This document shows positions 10,766 through 19,339 of a stretch of 64,000 nucleotides of DNA, piece by piece. Each line of letters starts with the position of its first letter. The first letter of the stretch is position 1. A program made the position numbers and the translations under genes. The stretch is from Herbaspirillum sp. RTI4 (GTDB lineage: Bacteria; Pseudomonadota; Gammaproteobacteria; Burkholderiales; Burkholderiaceae_D). The DNA is taken from contig NZ_JAVIWQ010000002.1 of NCBI RefSeq assembly GCF_034313965.1, forward strand, positions 2,046,001 to 2,110,000, written 5' to 3'. Under the pieces are notes generated by a model. The model worked only from the letters and a program-made list of their open reading frames with translations. It ran no database searches and was not told the DNA's origin.

Positions 10766-11329
10766 ATGACCATGCCGCTAGATGAAATAAAGCTCGATAG
10801 TCAACAAGTCTATGACGGTCACTTTCTAAAAGTACAGCGCGACACCATCAGGTTGCCAGACGGCGCGCAAGCTACACGCGAATATATCAAACACCCCGGT
10901 GCGGTTGTCATCCTTCCCTTATTTGACGACGGAAGCGTGCTGCTGGAGCGACAGTTCCGTTATCCTCTCCACCGCGTTTTTACCGAATTCCCGGCCGGGA
11001 AAATTGATGCCGGCGAGGCAGCTTTGGCATGCGCCAAGCGAGAGTTGCTTGAGGAAACAGGTTTTACGGCGGCGCGTTGGGATTTCGTGTGCACTATTCA
11101 TAACGCCATCGCCTACGCCGATGAGCATCTGGAAATTTTTCTTGCGCGTGATTTGACTGCCGGACAAAGCCAGTTGGATGATGGTGAATTTCTTGAGGTA
11201 TTTACGATGCCATTATCGGCATTGCTGGGGCAGGTACGCGGTGGTGAAATCACTGATGTGAAAACCATCATCGGTACCTTCTGGCTGGAAAAAATCGTAG
11301 CCGGGCAATGGCAACCGACCCCAAGTTGA
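10766..11329 (+). CDS. NUDIX hydrolase, ADP-ribose pyrophosphatase type
   Basis: Likely hydrolyses ADP-ribose or another nucleoside diphosphate sugar to AMP plus a sugar phosphate. The complete Nudix box spans residues 78-100 (G78, E84, R92-E93, E96-E97, G99), and the preceding RQFRYP segment is typical of the NudF/ADPRase subgroup. The start region reads GTGATGACCATG; the ATG at 10766 is chosen because GGGAAG lies 6 nt upstream, and the ATG at 10772 is an alternative. It follows DUF2818 by 36 bp and is probably read from the nuo transcript. The exact substrate is not certain. Confidence 0.85.
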   Translation: MTMPLDEIKLDSQQVYDGHFLKVQRDTIRLPDGAQATREYIKHPGAVVILPLFDDGSVLLERQFRYPLHRVFTEFPAGKIDAGEAALACAKRELLEETGFTAARWDFVCTIHNAIAYADEHLEIFLARDLTAGQSQLDDGEFLEVFTMPLSALLGQVRGGEITDVKTIIGTFWLEKIVAGQWQPTPS

Positions 11330-11442
11330 TTATTAGCAGTCTGTAAGACGCCGTATGTACACACATGCTGAATATATATCGACAGGCCCTGTGTCTGCGA
11401 TCCCCGACAAACAATAACGCTTCAGCCCCCTTATTCCGAGGC

Positions 11443-11480
11443 GCTTCGGGAATCCATATTTGCTTAAGGATTCCCGAAGC
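11443..11480. repeat. Perfect 13-bp inverted repeat
   Basis: GCTTCGGGAATCC (11443-11455) and its exact reverse complement (11468-11480) flank a 12-nt loop. It lies in the 238-bp gap between the NUDIX gene and the convergent etfQO gene. No T-run follows on either strand, so a classical intrinsic terminator is not clear, although it would form a stable hairpin in either transcript. Confidence 0.65.
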
Positions 11481-11567
11481 AGCTGACGTTCGTCGCAGGA
11501 AGTGGTGCGCTTCCCTCTCTCTTTCTCTCTGCACCGCCTCGCCTCGCCTAATACCGGCTACTGATCA

Positions 11568-13250
11568 TTACATATTCGGATAATTCGGCCCGCCGCCGCC
11601 TTCCGGACTGACCCATACGATATTTTGTGTCGGATCTTTGATGTCGCAGGTTTTGCAATGTACGCAGTTTTGCGCATTGATTTGCAGACGTTGCGTTTGA
11701 TCATCATTAGTCACGTACTCATACACCCCGGCAGGGCAATAGCGCGCTTCTGGTCCCGCATATTTGAGCAGGTTGATGTTGACTGGCACTGAAGCATCTT
11801 TCAGCGTCAAATGCACAGGCTGATCTTCCGCGTGATTGGTATTGGAAATGAATACCGATGACAGACGGTCAAAACTCAGCTTTCCATCCGGCTTGGGATA
11901 AACGATGGGTGTGTAATTGGCGGCTGGTTTCAGGCATTCGTGATCGGCGTGCGAATGATGCAGCGTCCACGGTGCCTTGCCGCCGAATATCACCTGATCA
12001 ATACCTACGAGCAGCGTGCCGGTGTACAAACCCTTGCTCATTGCCGGTTTGAAATTGCGGGCCTTGTGCAGCTCCTCATGCAGCCAGGATTGTTCGAATG
12101 CCGTGGCGTAGTCGCTCAACTCATCGGACTGGCGACCTGCACTGACTGCATCAAAGGCCGCATCGGCCGCCAGCATGCCGGTTTTGATCGCGGCATGACT
12201 ACCTTTGATGCGGCTCGCATTTAAAAAGCCCGCTTCGCAGCCGATCAGCGCACCGCCATTGAACGTGAGTTTAGGTAAGGATTGCAGACCGCCAGCAGTG
12301 ATGGCGCGCGCGCCGTAAGAAATTCGCTTGCCGCCTTCAAGGAAGCGCCGAATTTCTGGATGCGTTTTGTAGCGCTGAAATTCTTCGTAAGGAGATAAAT
12401 AAGGATTTTCATAAGCGAGTCCAACCACAAAACCAACAGCAACCTGATTATTTTCGAGGTGATACAGAAATGAACCGCCGTAAGTATCGTTGCTCATTGG
12501 CCAGCCTGCGGTATGCACCACCAGACCTGGCTGATGTCGCGCCGGATCGATTTCCCACAACTCCTTGATGCCCAGCGCATAGGTTTGCGGATCTTTCCCT
12601 TTATCCAAGGCATATTTGGCGATCAATTGTTTGCCAAGATGGCCGCGGGAGCCCTCGGCGAACAAGGTGTATTTGGCGTGCAGCTCCATGCCTAATTGAA
12701 AGCTGGCAGTTGCTTGTCCGTGGTGATCGACACCCATATTGCCTGTCGCCACACCTTTGACCGCGCCATTGTCGTGGTAAAGAATTTCAGCGGCAGGAAA
12801 GCCGGGAAATATTTCAACGCCCAGCGATTCAGCCTGCTGACCCAGCCAACGCACCACGTTCGCTAAAGAAACGACATAGTTGCCGTGATTCTGAAAGCAA
12901 GCTGGCAGCAGCCAGTTCGGTGTCTTGTAGTATTTTTTCTCGCTCAGAAACAGGAAGCGATCTTCGCTGACTGCCGTATTGAGTGGGGCGCCGCGCTCTT
13001 TCCAGTCGGAAAATAATTCGGTGAGGGCTTTCGGATCCATGACTGCGCCGGACAAAATATGCGCGCCGAGTTCGCCGCCTTTTTCCAGTACGCAAACGCT
13101 GAGTTCTCGACCTTGTTCCGCAGCGCGTTGCTTGAGCCGTATTGCCGCTGAAAGTCCGGCCGGCCCACCGCCGACAACAACAACATCGTATTCCATGGTG
13201 TCGCGCGGACCGTATTGAGTAAGCAGGTCCGAAGTTTGTGTATCCGTCAT
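11568..13250 (-). CDS. etfQO: Electron transfer flavoprotein-ubiquinone oxidoreductase
   Basis: Takes electrons from reduced ETF (from acyl-CoA and similar dehydrogenases) and passes them to ubiquinone at the inner membrane. It is 560 aa, matching the family. An N-terminal FAD Rossmann motif (GGGPAG at residues 27-32) is followed by the flavin/quinone domain. The C-terminal ferredoxin domain carries about C505 and C529/C532/C535 (NCVHCKTC) for a 4Fe-4S cluster, ending GGGGPNYPNM. It is transcribed alone and divergently from the thioesterase gene; the 267-bp gap upstream shows no clear promoter match to me. Confidence 0.96.
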   Translation of the reverse strand: MTDTQTSDLLTQYGPRDTMEYDVVVVGGGPAGLSAAIRLKQRAAEQGRELSVCVLEKGGELGAHILSGAVMDPKALTELFSDWKERGAPLNTAVSEDRFLFLSEKKYYKTPNWLLPACFQNHGNYVVSLANVVRWLGQQAESLGVEIFPGFPAAEILYHDNGAVKGVATGNMGVDHHGQATASFQLGMELHAKYTLFAEGSRGHLGKQLIAKYALDKGKDPQTYALGIKELWEIDPARHQPGLVVHTAGWPMSNDTYGGSFLYHLENNQVAVGFVVGLAYENPYLSPYEEFQRYKTHPEIRRFLEGGKRISYGARAITAGGLQSLPKLTFNGGALIGCEAGFLNASRIKGSHAAIKTGMLAADAAFDAVSAGRQSDELSDYATAFEQSWLHEELHKARNFKPAMSKGLYTGTLLVGIDQVIFGGKAPWTLHHSHADHECLKPAANYTPIVYPKPDGKLSFDRLSSVFISNTNHAEDQPVHLTLKDASVPVNINLLKYAGPEARYCPAGVYEYVTNDDQTQRLQINAQNCVHCKTCDIKDPTQNIVWVSPEGGGGPNYPNM

Positions 13251-13517
13251 GTATTTTTATTCCACTATGTTTTTGTCGCCCGGCATGGTCGCCGCTGTTC
13301 GCTTTTTTGCCTGTCTCCCAACTGACGTTTAAAAATTCCGTTTGTAAGCGGGCTTCAATCTAAATGTCAGGACCCCTATTTTATTTGATTTTGCGAGATC
13401 GGCCGGTATTTGCTGCAAACTGCGAGATTGTGTAAGTTTGCGGATTTTTCTACGGATGAAATTAATTCGTCGCGCCATAAATAATTCATGTCACCACGTT
13501 TAAAAAAGGATTGCTGA

Positions 13518-13928
13518 ATGAACGCCAGAGTACTGATGCATACACTGCGCATGGATCTTCGCTGGGGAGACCAGGATGCTTTTGGCCATGTCAACAACAC
13601 GGTCTATTTTCGCTACATGGAGCAAGCACGCATCGATTGGCTGGCAACGATGGGCAATACATTGGAGGCCGTGGCAGAAGGGCCTGTCCTACTGGACGCG
13701 CACTGCCGCTTCATGCGCCAGTTGAAATATCCTGGATCAATTGATATCCAGGTTTATGTCGAAACGCCTGGACGTACCAGCTTGCAAACGGCTTACGAAA
13801 TTCGGCGCGTGGACCAGCCGGAAGTATTAGTTGCTGAAGGCAGCGCAAAAATCGTGTGGATCAATTTTCAGACAGGCAAACCGATTCCATTACCCCATTT
13901 TTTACGGCAACAATTGCCCCAACCGTAA
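13518..13928 (+). CDS. Acyl-CoA thioesterase, 4HBT (hotdog) family
   Basis: A 136-aa single hotdog-fold thioesterase, similar to the YbgC/4-hydroxybenzoyl-CoA thioesterase group. The signature WGDQDAFGHVNNTVYFRYM near residue 16 contains the conserved acid (D20) and the GHVNN turn. The ATG at 13518 follows AAAAAAGGA by 7 nt. It probably hydrolyses a short or medium acyl-CoA, but the substrate cannot be told from sequence. It is followed by an ABC importer gene 155 bp downstream. Confidence 0.82.
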   Translation: MNARVLMHTLRMDLRWGDQDAFGHVNNTVYFRYMEQARIDWLATMGNTLEAVAEGPVLLDAHCRFMRQLKYPGSIDIQVYVETPGRTSLQTAYEIRRVDQPEVLVAEGSAKIVWINFQTGKPIPLPHFLRQQLPQP

Positions 13929-14083
13929 GTTTACTGAAAGGTACATGGCCCAGAATTATTCTGTTACTGTATGCGCGTCCTACCGTCGCAGCGTTACGGC
14001 GGAGCTAGCAAATGGCAGCACAACCAGAATTACAATTGCCGACAAAAGTAATCGGCAAATTAATAAACCCCCAGGAGGAAGAC

Positions 14084-15241
14084 ATGTCATATAAAACCCA
14101 AGCCTTTGTTGCCGCCGCTCTGTTGAGCCTTTCCCTTTCCAGCCATGCTGCCGACCCGATTCTGATCGGCGTATCGGGTCCTTTCACCGGCGGTTCAGCG
14201 CCGATGGGCGTATCAATGCGCGATGGCGCCAAGTTGGCGGTCGCTGACATCAATGCCAAGGGCGGCGTATTGGGTCGTCAATTGAAACTGATTGAACGTG
14301 ACGATGAAGCGAAAAATGAACGCGGTGTGCAAGTTGCGCAAGAATTGATCAATAAGGAAAAAGTTGTCGCAACCGTCGGGTTTGCCAATACCGGTGTTGC
14401 ACTGGCGTCGCAGCGCTTCTATCAAGAAGCAAAAATTCCGGTCATTAATAATGTCGCCACCGGCAGTGTGATTACTCAGCAATTTAAAGCGCCGGAATAT
14501 CCAGACAATTACATTTTCCGCACTTCTGCAAACGATACGATTCAATCCCGCATGATTGTTGACGAAGCGGTGACCAAACGTAAATTCAGCAAAGTAGCCA
14601 TTCTGGCGGACTCGACTAACTATGGTCAGCTTGGTCGCGAAGATCTGGAACGTGCACTGACGGCCAAGAGCATCAAGCCGGTTGCTGTTGAGAAGTACAA
14701 CATCAAGGACGTCGACATGACGTCTCAGCTGCTCAAGGCAAAGCAGGGCGGCGCAGAAGTCCTGCTGACCTATGGTATCGGACCTGAGCTGGCGCAAATC
14801 GCTAACGCCATGGAAAAGCTCAACTGGCATGTGCCAATCATCGGCAGCTGGCCGCTCTCGATGGGTAACTTCGTCGACAATGCAGGCAAGAACGGTGAGG
14901 GCGCACGGATGCCGCAAACCTTCATTCAGGATGGCAACACACCAGTGCGCAAGACTTTCATCGCTTCTTATCAAAAAGCCTACAAGGTCGACCGCATGCC
15001 ATCGGCTGTCTCTGCCGCGCAAGGTTACGATTCCATCATTCTTTTGGCGGCGGCAATTAAGCAAGCAGGTGCTACTGACGGTGTAAAAGTCCGCGCCGCG
15101 TTGGAAAGCCTGAACGGCGCAGTAGAAGGCGTGGTCATGACTTACAACAAGCCATTCACCCACGACGACCACGAGGCGATCAAGTCTAACCAAGTGTTAA
15201 TGGGCGAGGTCAAGAGCGGTCGCATTATTGAGTCGAAATAA
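14084..15241 (+). CDS. Branched-chain amino acid-type ABC transporter, periplasmic binding protein
   Basis: Periplasmic substrate-binding protein (LivJ/LivK family) of 385 aa. A signal peptide of about 22 residues ends in SSHA before ADPILIGVSGPFTGG, the usual mature N-terminus of the family. The start at 14084 is supported by an AGGAGGAA ribosome site; the frame is open further upstream but without a signal. A strong terminator separates it from livH, which would make this product more abundant than the membrane parts. The ligand could be leucine-type amino acids, but relatives bind amides, urea or aromatics. Confidence 0.93.
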   Translation: MSYKTQAFVAAALLSLSLSSHAADPILIGVSGPFTGGSAPMGVSMRDGAKLAVADINAKGGVLGRQLKLIERDDEAKNERGVQVAQELINKEKVVATVGFANTGVALASQRFYQEAKIPVINNVATGSVITQQFKAPEYPDNYIFRTSANDTIQSRMIVDEAVTKRKFSKVAILADSTNYGQLGREDLERALTAKSIKPVAVEKYNIKDVDMTSQLLKAKQGGAEVLLTYGIGPELAQIANAMEKLNWHVPIIGSWPLSMGNFVDNAGKNGEGARMPQTFIQDGNTPVRKTFIASYQKAYKVDRMPSAVSAAQGYDSIILLAAAIKQAGATDGVKVRAALESLNGAVEGVVMTYNKPFTHDDHEAIKSNQVLMGEVKSGRIIESK

Positions 15242-15256
15242 ATTGCCTTGCAGAAA

Positions 15257-15349
15257 TGCGGGGTTTCGCTAACGGTTTCCCCGCAGCGCAAAGACAGGCG
15301 TGCATTCCGCCTCAAGCCAGTCACCGCCTACCGGAGACTGGCTTTTTTT
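15257..15349 (+). terminator. Rho-independent terminator after the binding-protein gene
   Basis: AGCCAGTC (15315-15322) pairs with GACTGGCT (15336-15343) and is followed by seven Ts (15343-15349). Upstream, a second stem, TGCGGGG (15257-15263) with CCCCGCA (15279-15285), may strengthen the structure. Partial read-through would set a high binding-protein to permease ratio. Confidence 0.85.
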
Positions 15350-15444
15350 CAAAAACATGATAGACGCAAGACCGGTACCAATTTCTTGTGCCGGGTAGTC
15401 GTTCCTGCCTTATTGTTTTGATTGCCGTATCTGGGATAAATAAA

Positions 15445-16335
15445 ATGGAAATATTGCTGCAACTCCTCATTAGCGGAATTTCTCTCGGCATGATTTACGC
15501 CGTGATCGCATTCGGTTATCAACTCACGTTTGCGACGTCGGGGACATTGAACTTCGGACAGGGCGAATCGCTGATGTTGGGCGCGCTGGTGGGCTTGAGT
15601 CTGGTCGGGACCATCCACGGCGGCCCCTATCTCAATTATTGGCTGATGATTCCTGTGGTACTGATCTTCGGTGGTTTGCAAGGGATGCTGGTGGAGTGGA
15701 TCGCTGTTCGTCCCGCCATCAAAATAAAATCCGAATTCGGCTGGATCATGTCGACGATTGCACTGGCAATCATCTTTAAAAATGTCGCAGAAAATATCTG
15801 GGGTAAAGATGATTTACCTTTCCCTAGCCCTTTGTCATCGACTCCGTTCCAAATTTTCGGTGCCAATGTGCAGCCGATGCAAGTCCTGGTGGTGGTCGGC
15901 GCTCTCGGCATGATGCTGGCGGTGGAATTGTTCAACCGTAAATCGATTTACGGGAAAGCAGTCGTAGCAACGTCAAACGACCGTGACGCCGCCGGATTGA
16001 TGGGCATCAACACCCGCATGGTCATCACATTTTCCTACGCACTTTCATCAGCTACCGCGGCATTCGCCGGCGTGCTGGTCGCACCGCTGACGCTGACTGG
16101 CGCCACCATGGGTACCGCACTGGGTTTGAAAGCATTTGCTGTCGCCATCATCGGCGGACTCACTTCCGGCATGGGCGTCATCGTTGGTGGTTTGATTTTG
16201 GGTATCGCAGAAACCACCACCGGTTTTTATATCTCCACTGGTTACAAAGAAGTGCCAGGGCTGGTGTTGCTCTTGCTGGTGCTGGCGATTAAACCCGCAG
16301 GCCTGTTCGGTAAAACAGCGATCAAAAAGGTCTGA
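15445..16335 (+). CDS. livH: Branched-chain amino acid-type ABC transporter permease LivH
   Basis: Inner-membrane permease of 296 aa from the ATG at 15445, with about eight transmembrane helices. The start ISGISLGMIYAVIAFGYQLTF and the segments TLNFGQGE and GGLTSGMGVIVGG are typical of the LivH family. A longer in-frame start at 15388 lies inside the region just after the terminator and lacks family similarity. It ends 2 bp before the fused livM-livG gene. Confidence 0.92.
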   Translation: MEILLQLLISGISLGMIYAVIAFGYQLTFATSGTLNFGQGESLMLGALVGLSLVGTIHGGPYLNYWLMIPVVLIFGGLQGMLVEWIAVRPAIKIKSEFGWIMSTIALAIIFKNVAENIWGKDDLPFPSPLSSTPFQIFGANVQPMQVLVVVGALGMMLAVELFNRKSIYGKAVVATSNDRDAAGLMGINTRMVITFSYALSSATAAFAGVLVAPLTLTGATMGTALGLKAFAVAIIGGLTSGMGVIVGGLILGIAETTTGFYISTGYKEVPGLVLLLLVLAIKPAGLFGKTAIKKV

Positions 16336-16337
16336 CA

Positions 16338-18314
16338 ATGAAAATAATCAACATCTCTCTGGCAGTCATTGGCATTGCCGCGCTGGCCTTGCTGCCGCAA
16401 TTTGTGCATAACCCGTACTACCTGCACATGGCTGAAACCATTCTGATCTACGCCATCCTGCTGTTCGGTCTGGATATCGTGGTCGGCTATACCGGTCAAG
16501 TGTCGCTGGGCCATGCCGGCTTGTTCGGCATCGGTTCCTACACCACCGGCGTGCTGTACTTCAAACTGGGACTGCCATTCCTGGTCGCCGCGCCTGTTAG
16601 TCTGGGCGTGACCGCCGTGTTTGGTGCCATCCTGGCTTTGCCAGCGCTGCGTGTGACCGGCCCGTACCTCGCGATGGTCACACTGGCATTCGGTACCATT
16701 ATTCAGATCCTGATCAATGAAATGACCTTCCTGACGGAAGGCCCGCTCGGCATCAAGGTCCCCAAGCCGCTGCTGATGGGCGTCAAAATGACCGAGGTCC
16801 AGTATTTTTATCTGGTGGCGATATTGATGGTGCTGTCGCTGATCGTGATTCACCGTATCGTCAAATCGCATCTGGGCCGCGCGTTCGAGGCATTGCGTGA
16901 CAGTCCGATCGCTTCCGATTGCATGGGCGTGTCGGTCTATCGTTACAAGGTGTACGCCTTCGTCATCAGCGCCGCGCTGGCAGGACTGGCGGGTAGTCTC
17001 TACGCGTATTCCGAAGAATACATTTCGCCGAATACCTATAACTTCGAATTGACTATTTTGTTCCTGTTGGCAGTCATCATGGGCGGTCGCAAGACGCGCA
17101 GCGGTTCGCTGATTGGTGCGCTGATTGTCGTCATGCTGCCTAGTCTGCTGTCCGATATTGAATTGTTTCGCCTGATTGCATCGATTGCCGCCGCTATTGG
17201 CGTGATCGTCAGCGCGGCTTTGCTTATCAAGCAGCGCAAAACGCTGCGCCAGATATTGCCGCCGCTGGTAGCAGTAGTGGCGATGGCTGTATTTTCCTAT
17301 CGGCTGGAAAACATTACCGACTGGCGCTTGACGATCTTCGGCATGATGATGCTGTTCGTCGTGTATTACCTGCAAGACGGTATCGTCGGCTTTGTGCGGG
17401 GATTGTTCGGCCGTTTGCGGCTTAAGTCAGTGGTGCAAGTTGCAGAAAATGTGACTGTCGAAGCGGTTCAGAGTGCGGTCGAAAATCGTGCCCAGCCAGG
17501 TACTACTTTGCTGGAAGCAAAACAAATTCTGATGCAGTTCGGCGGTCTCAAGGCACTCAACAGGGTCGATTTGAATATCGTCCAAGGCACTGTACATGGC
17601 CTCATCGGTCCCAATGGTTCCGGCAAGAGCACGATGATGAATGTGCTTACCGGTATTTACAAGCCAACCGATGGTGCCGTCGAACTCAATGGCCGTGTTA
17701 TTTCCGGATCGACCCCTTCAGCGATTGCTTTGGGTGGCGTGGCACGTACTTTCCAGAACGTGCAACTGTTCGGTGAAATGACCGCGACAGAAAACGTGCT
17801 GGTCGGCTTGCATCACACGTTCAAGAGCAATGTGCTCGATGTGATGCTGCATACCCCGCGTTATATGCGCGAAGAGCGTGATGCGCGGGCGCGGGCAGCG
17901 GCCATTCTGCAATTCGTCGGTCTGGCTGATCTGGCGAATGAAGAAGCGCGCAATCTGCCGTACGGCAAACAACGCTTGCTGGAAATCGGCCGCGCACTGG
18001 GTCTGAATCCGACCTTGCTGCTGCTGGACGAACCTGCTGCGGGTCTGACTGCCCCTGATATCAAGGATCTGGTCGCGATCATCCGCAAGATTCGCCAGAC
18101 CGGCATCACCATCATCCTGATTGAGCATCACATGGATGTGGTCATGTCGATTTGCGATACGCTGACCGTGCTCGATTTCGGACAAAAAATTGCAGAAGGA
18201 AAACCGGCTGCGGTGCAGTCCGACCCTAAAGTCGTGGAAGCGTATCTCGGCGGTACCGCCGGCGAAGCGGACCTCAATGCGCATGGCGCGCCCTCCACCG
18301 GCATGGGAGCTTAA
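16338..18314 (+). CDS. Fused LivM permease and LivG ATP-binding protein
   Basis: A single 658-aa frame carries two transporter parts. Residues about 1-355 are a LivM-like permease (DIVVGYTGQVSLGHAGLFG, then GPYLAMVTLAFGTI), with extra hydrophobic helices up to about 350. After a linker, residues about 385-640 form a LivG-like ATPase with Walker A GPNGSGKS near 424, the variant signature LPYGKQRLLEIGRAL near 540, and Walker B LLLLDEPAAGL. No frameshift or internal stop is seen, so the fusion is real in this sequence. Fused LivMG proteins are known in Burkholderiales. LivF follows at once. Confidence 0.93.
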   Translation: MKIINISLAVIGIAALALLPQFVHNPYYLHMAETILIYAILLFGLDIVVGYTGQVSLGHAGLFGIGSYTTGVLYFKLGLPFLVAAPVSLGVTAVFGAILALPALRVTGPYLAMVTLAFGTIIQILINEMTFLTEGPLGIKVPKPLLMGVKMTEVQYFYLVAILMVLSLIVIHRIVKSHLGRAFEALRDSPIASDCMGVSVYRYKVYAFVISAALAGLAGSLYAYSEEYISPNTYNFELTILFLLAVIMGGRKTRSGSLIGALIVVMLPSLLSDIELFRLIASIAAAIGVIVSAALLIKQRKTLRQILPPLVAVVAMAVFSYRLENITDWRLTIFGMMMLFVVYYLQDGIVGFVRGLFGRLRLKSVVQVAENVTVEAVQSAVENRAQPGTTLLEAKQILMQFGGLKALNRVDLNIVQGTVHGLIGPNGSGKSTMMNVLTGIYKPTDGAVELNGRVISGSTPSAIALGGVARTFQNVQLFGEMTATENVLVGLHHTFKSNVLDVMLHTPRYMREERDARARAAAILQFVGLADLANEEARNLPYGKQRLLEIGRALGLNPTLLLLDEPAAGLTAPDIKDLVAIIRKIRQTGITIILIEHHMDVVMSICDTLTVLDFGQKIAEGKPAAVQSDPKVVEAYLGGTAGEADLNAHGAPSTGMGA

Positions 18315-18315
18315 G

Positions 18316-19044
18316 ATGCTGAAAATTTCTAATTTGCAGGCCGCTTACGGCAAGGTTGAAGTGTTGCATGGCATTTCGCTGGATGTGCCAAAGGGCAAAG
18401 TAGTGACCCTGATCGGCTCCAATGGCGCTGGCAAGACCACCACCATGCGCGCCATTTCCGGCATGCTCAAACCGAAAAGCGGCACCATTATGCTGGCCGG
18501 AAAAGATGTGACTGGTCTTGATTCACATCGGATTGCACGGGCCGGGTTGGCCCATTCGCCGGAAGGCCGACGTGTATTCGCCACGATGAGCGTGACAGAT
18601 AATCTCTTGCTGGGTGCCTTCCCTCGCTTTACCGGATCGCGTCCTAAGGGAGATATTCAGGATGATCTGCAACAGGCGCTGGAATTATTTCCGCGTTTGC
18701 AAGAGCGCCGGAATCAGCTGGCAGGTACTTTGTCCGGCGGCGAGCAGCAAATGCTGGCGATGGCGCGGGCAGTGATGCTCAATCCGGAAGTCATCCTTCT
18801 GGACGAGCCATCAATGGGGCTGGCACCGATTCTGGTCGAAGAAGTCTTCCGCATCATTTTGCGTCTGAAGGAAAAGGGCACCACCATGCTGCTGGTGGAG
18901 CAGTTTGCGGCGGCTGCCTTGAATGTGGCGGATTATGGCTATGTGCTGGAAAACGGACGTATTTCGGTACACGGTCCCGCCGAACGCCTTAAAAACGACC
19001 CGGCAGTGCAAGCGGCCTACCTTGGTGGCGGCGCACAGCACTGA
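18316..19044 (+). CDS. livF: Branched-chain amino acid-type ABC transporter ATP-binding protein LivF
   Basis: Second ATPase of the importer, 242 aa from the ATG at 18316, one base after the livMG stop. Walker A GSNGAGKT lies at about residues 34-41, the signature LSGGEQQMLAMARA near 139, and Walker B ILLDEPSMGLAP follows. The frame is open upstream within livMG, but similarity starts at MLKISNLQAAYG. It closes the operon, with a terminator 35 bp downstream. Confidence 0.95.
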   Translation: MLKISNLQAAYGKVEVLHGISLDVPKGKVVTLIGSNGAGKTTTMRAISGMLKPKSGTIMLAGKDVTGLDSHRIARAGLAHSPEGRRVFATMSVTDNLLLGAFPRFTGSRPKGDIQDDLQQALELFPRLQERRNQLAGTLSGGEQQMLAMARAVMLNPEVILLDEPSMGLAPILVEEVFRIILRLKEKGTTMLLVEQFAAAALNVADYGYVLENGRISVHGPAERLKNDPAVQAAYLGGGAQH

Positions 19045-19078
19045 TGAGTTGAAAATGTCGACAGGTCGGCATAGTTGT

Positions 19079-19111
19079 AAAAAAAGCACCGGATGTTACG
19101 GTGCTTTTTTT
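19079..19111 (+). terminator. Rho-independent terminator of the liv operon
   Basis: AAAAAGCACCG (19081-19091) pairs with CGGTGCTTTTT (19099-19109) around a 7-nt loop, with a T-run continuing to 19111. The A-run on the 5' side makes it potentially bidirectional. Confidence 0.9.
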
Positions 19112-19307
19112 ATGGATGATCGCTATATAGATTGCTCTAGTAAAACTGTTGCTTAAAATAAATTTTATATACGAGGCCGCAACAACAGATTAACTAAAAT
19201 TAACATTTTTTATGGATTATAATGTCGAAAAGACAACATAAACCGAGATTGTCCATTAGACCCCGGACTGCTATCGTGCACCAGTCCGGTGTGTCCCGGA
19301 TACGCCC

Positions 19308-19336
19308 GGATTTCTAATGGATACCATTAGAAATCC
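19308..19336 (+). repeat. Perfect 13-bp palindrome before the transposase start
   Basis: GGATTTCTAATGG (19308-19320) and CCATTAGAAATCC (19324-19336) are separated by only three bases, and the transposase ATG begins at 19340. Each arm contains the 7-bp CCATTAG/CTAATGG core of the terminal repeats. A further dyad, CCGGACTG (19263-19270) with CAGTCCGG (19282-19289), lies upstream. In mRNA the hairpin would sequester the region where a ribosome site should be, which suggests it limits translation from read-through transcripts. Confidence 0.75.
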
Positions 19337-19339
19337 CCA

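Noticed and set aside
16242..17375. 377-codon minus-strand frame opposite livH/livMG
   Set aside because: His/Gln-rich product typical of antisense reading of membrane protein genes.
16338..18314. Frameshift or sequencing error joining livM and livG
   Set aside because: The linker reads through in one frame with normal composition, and such fusions are known in Burkholderiales.
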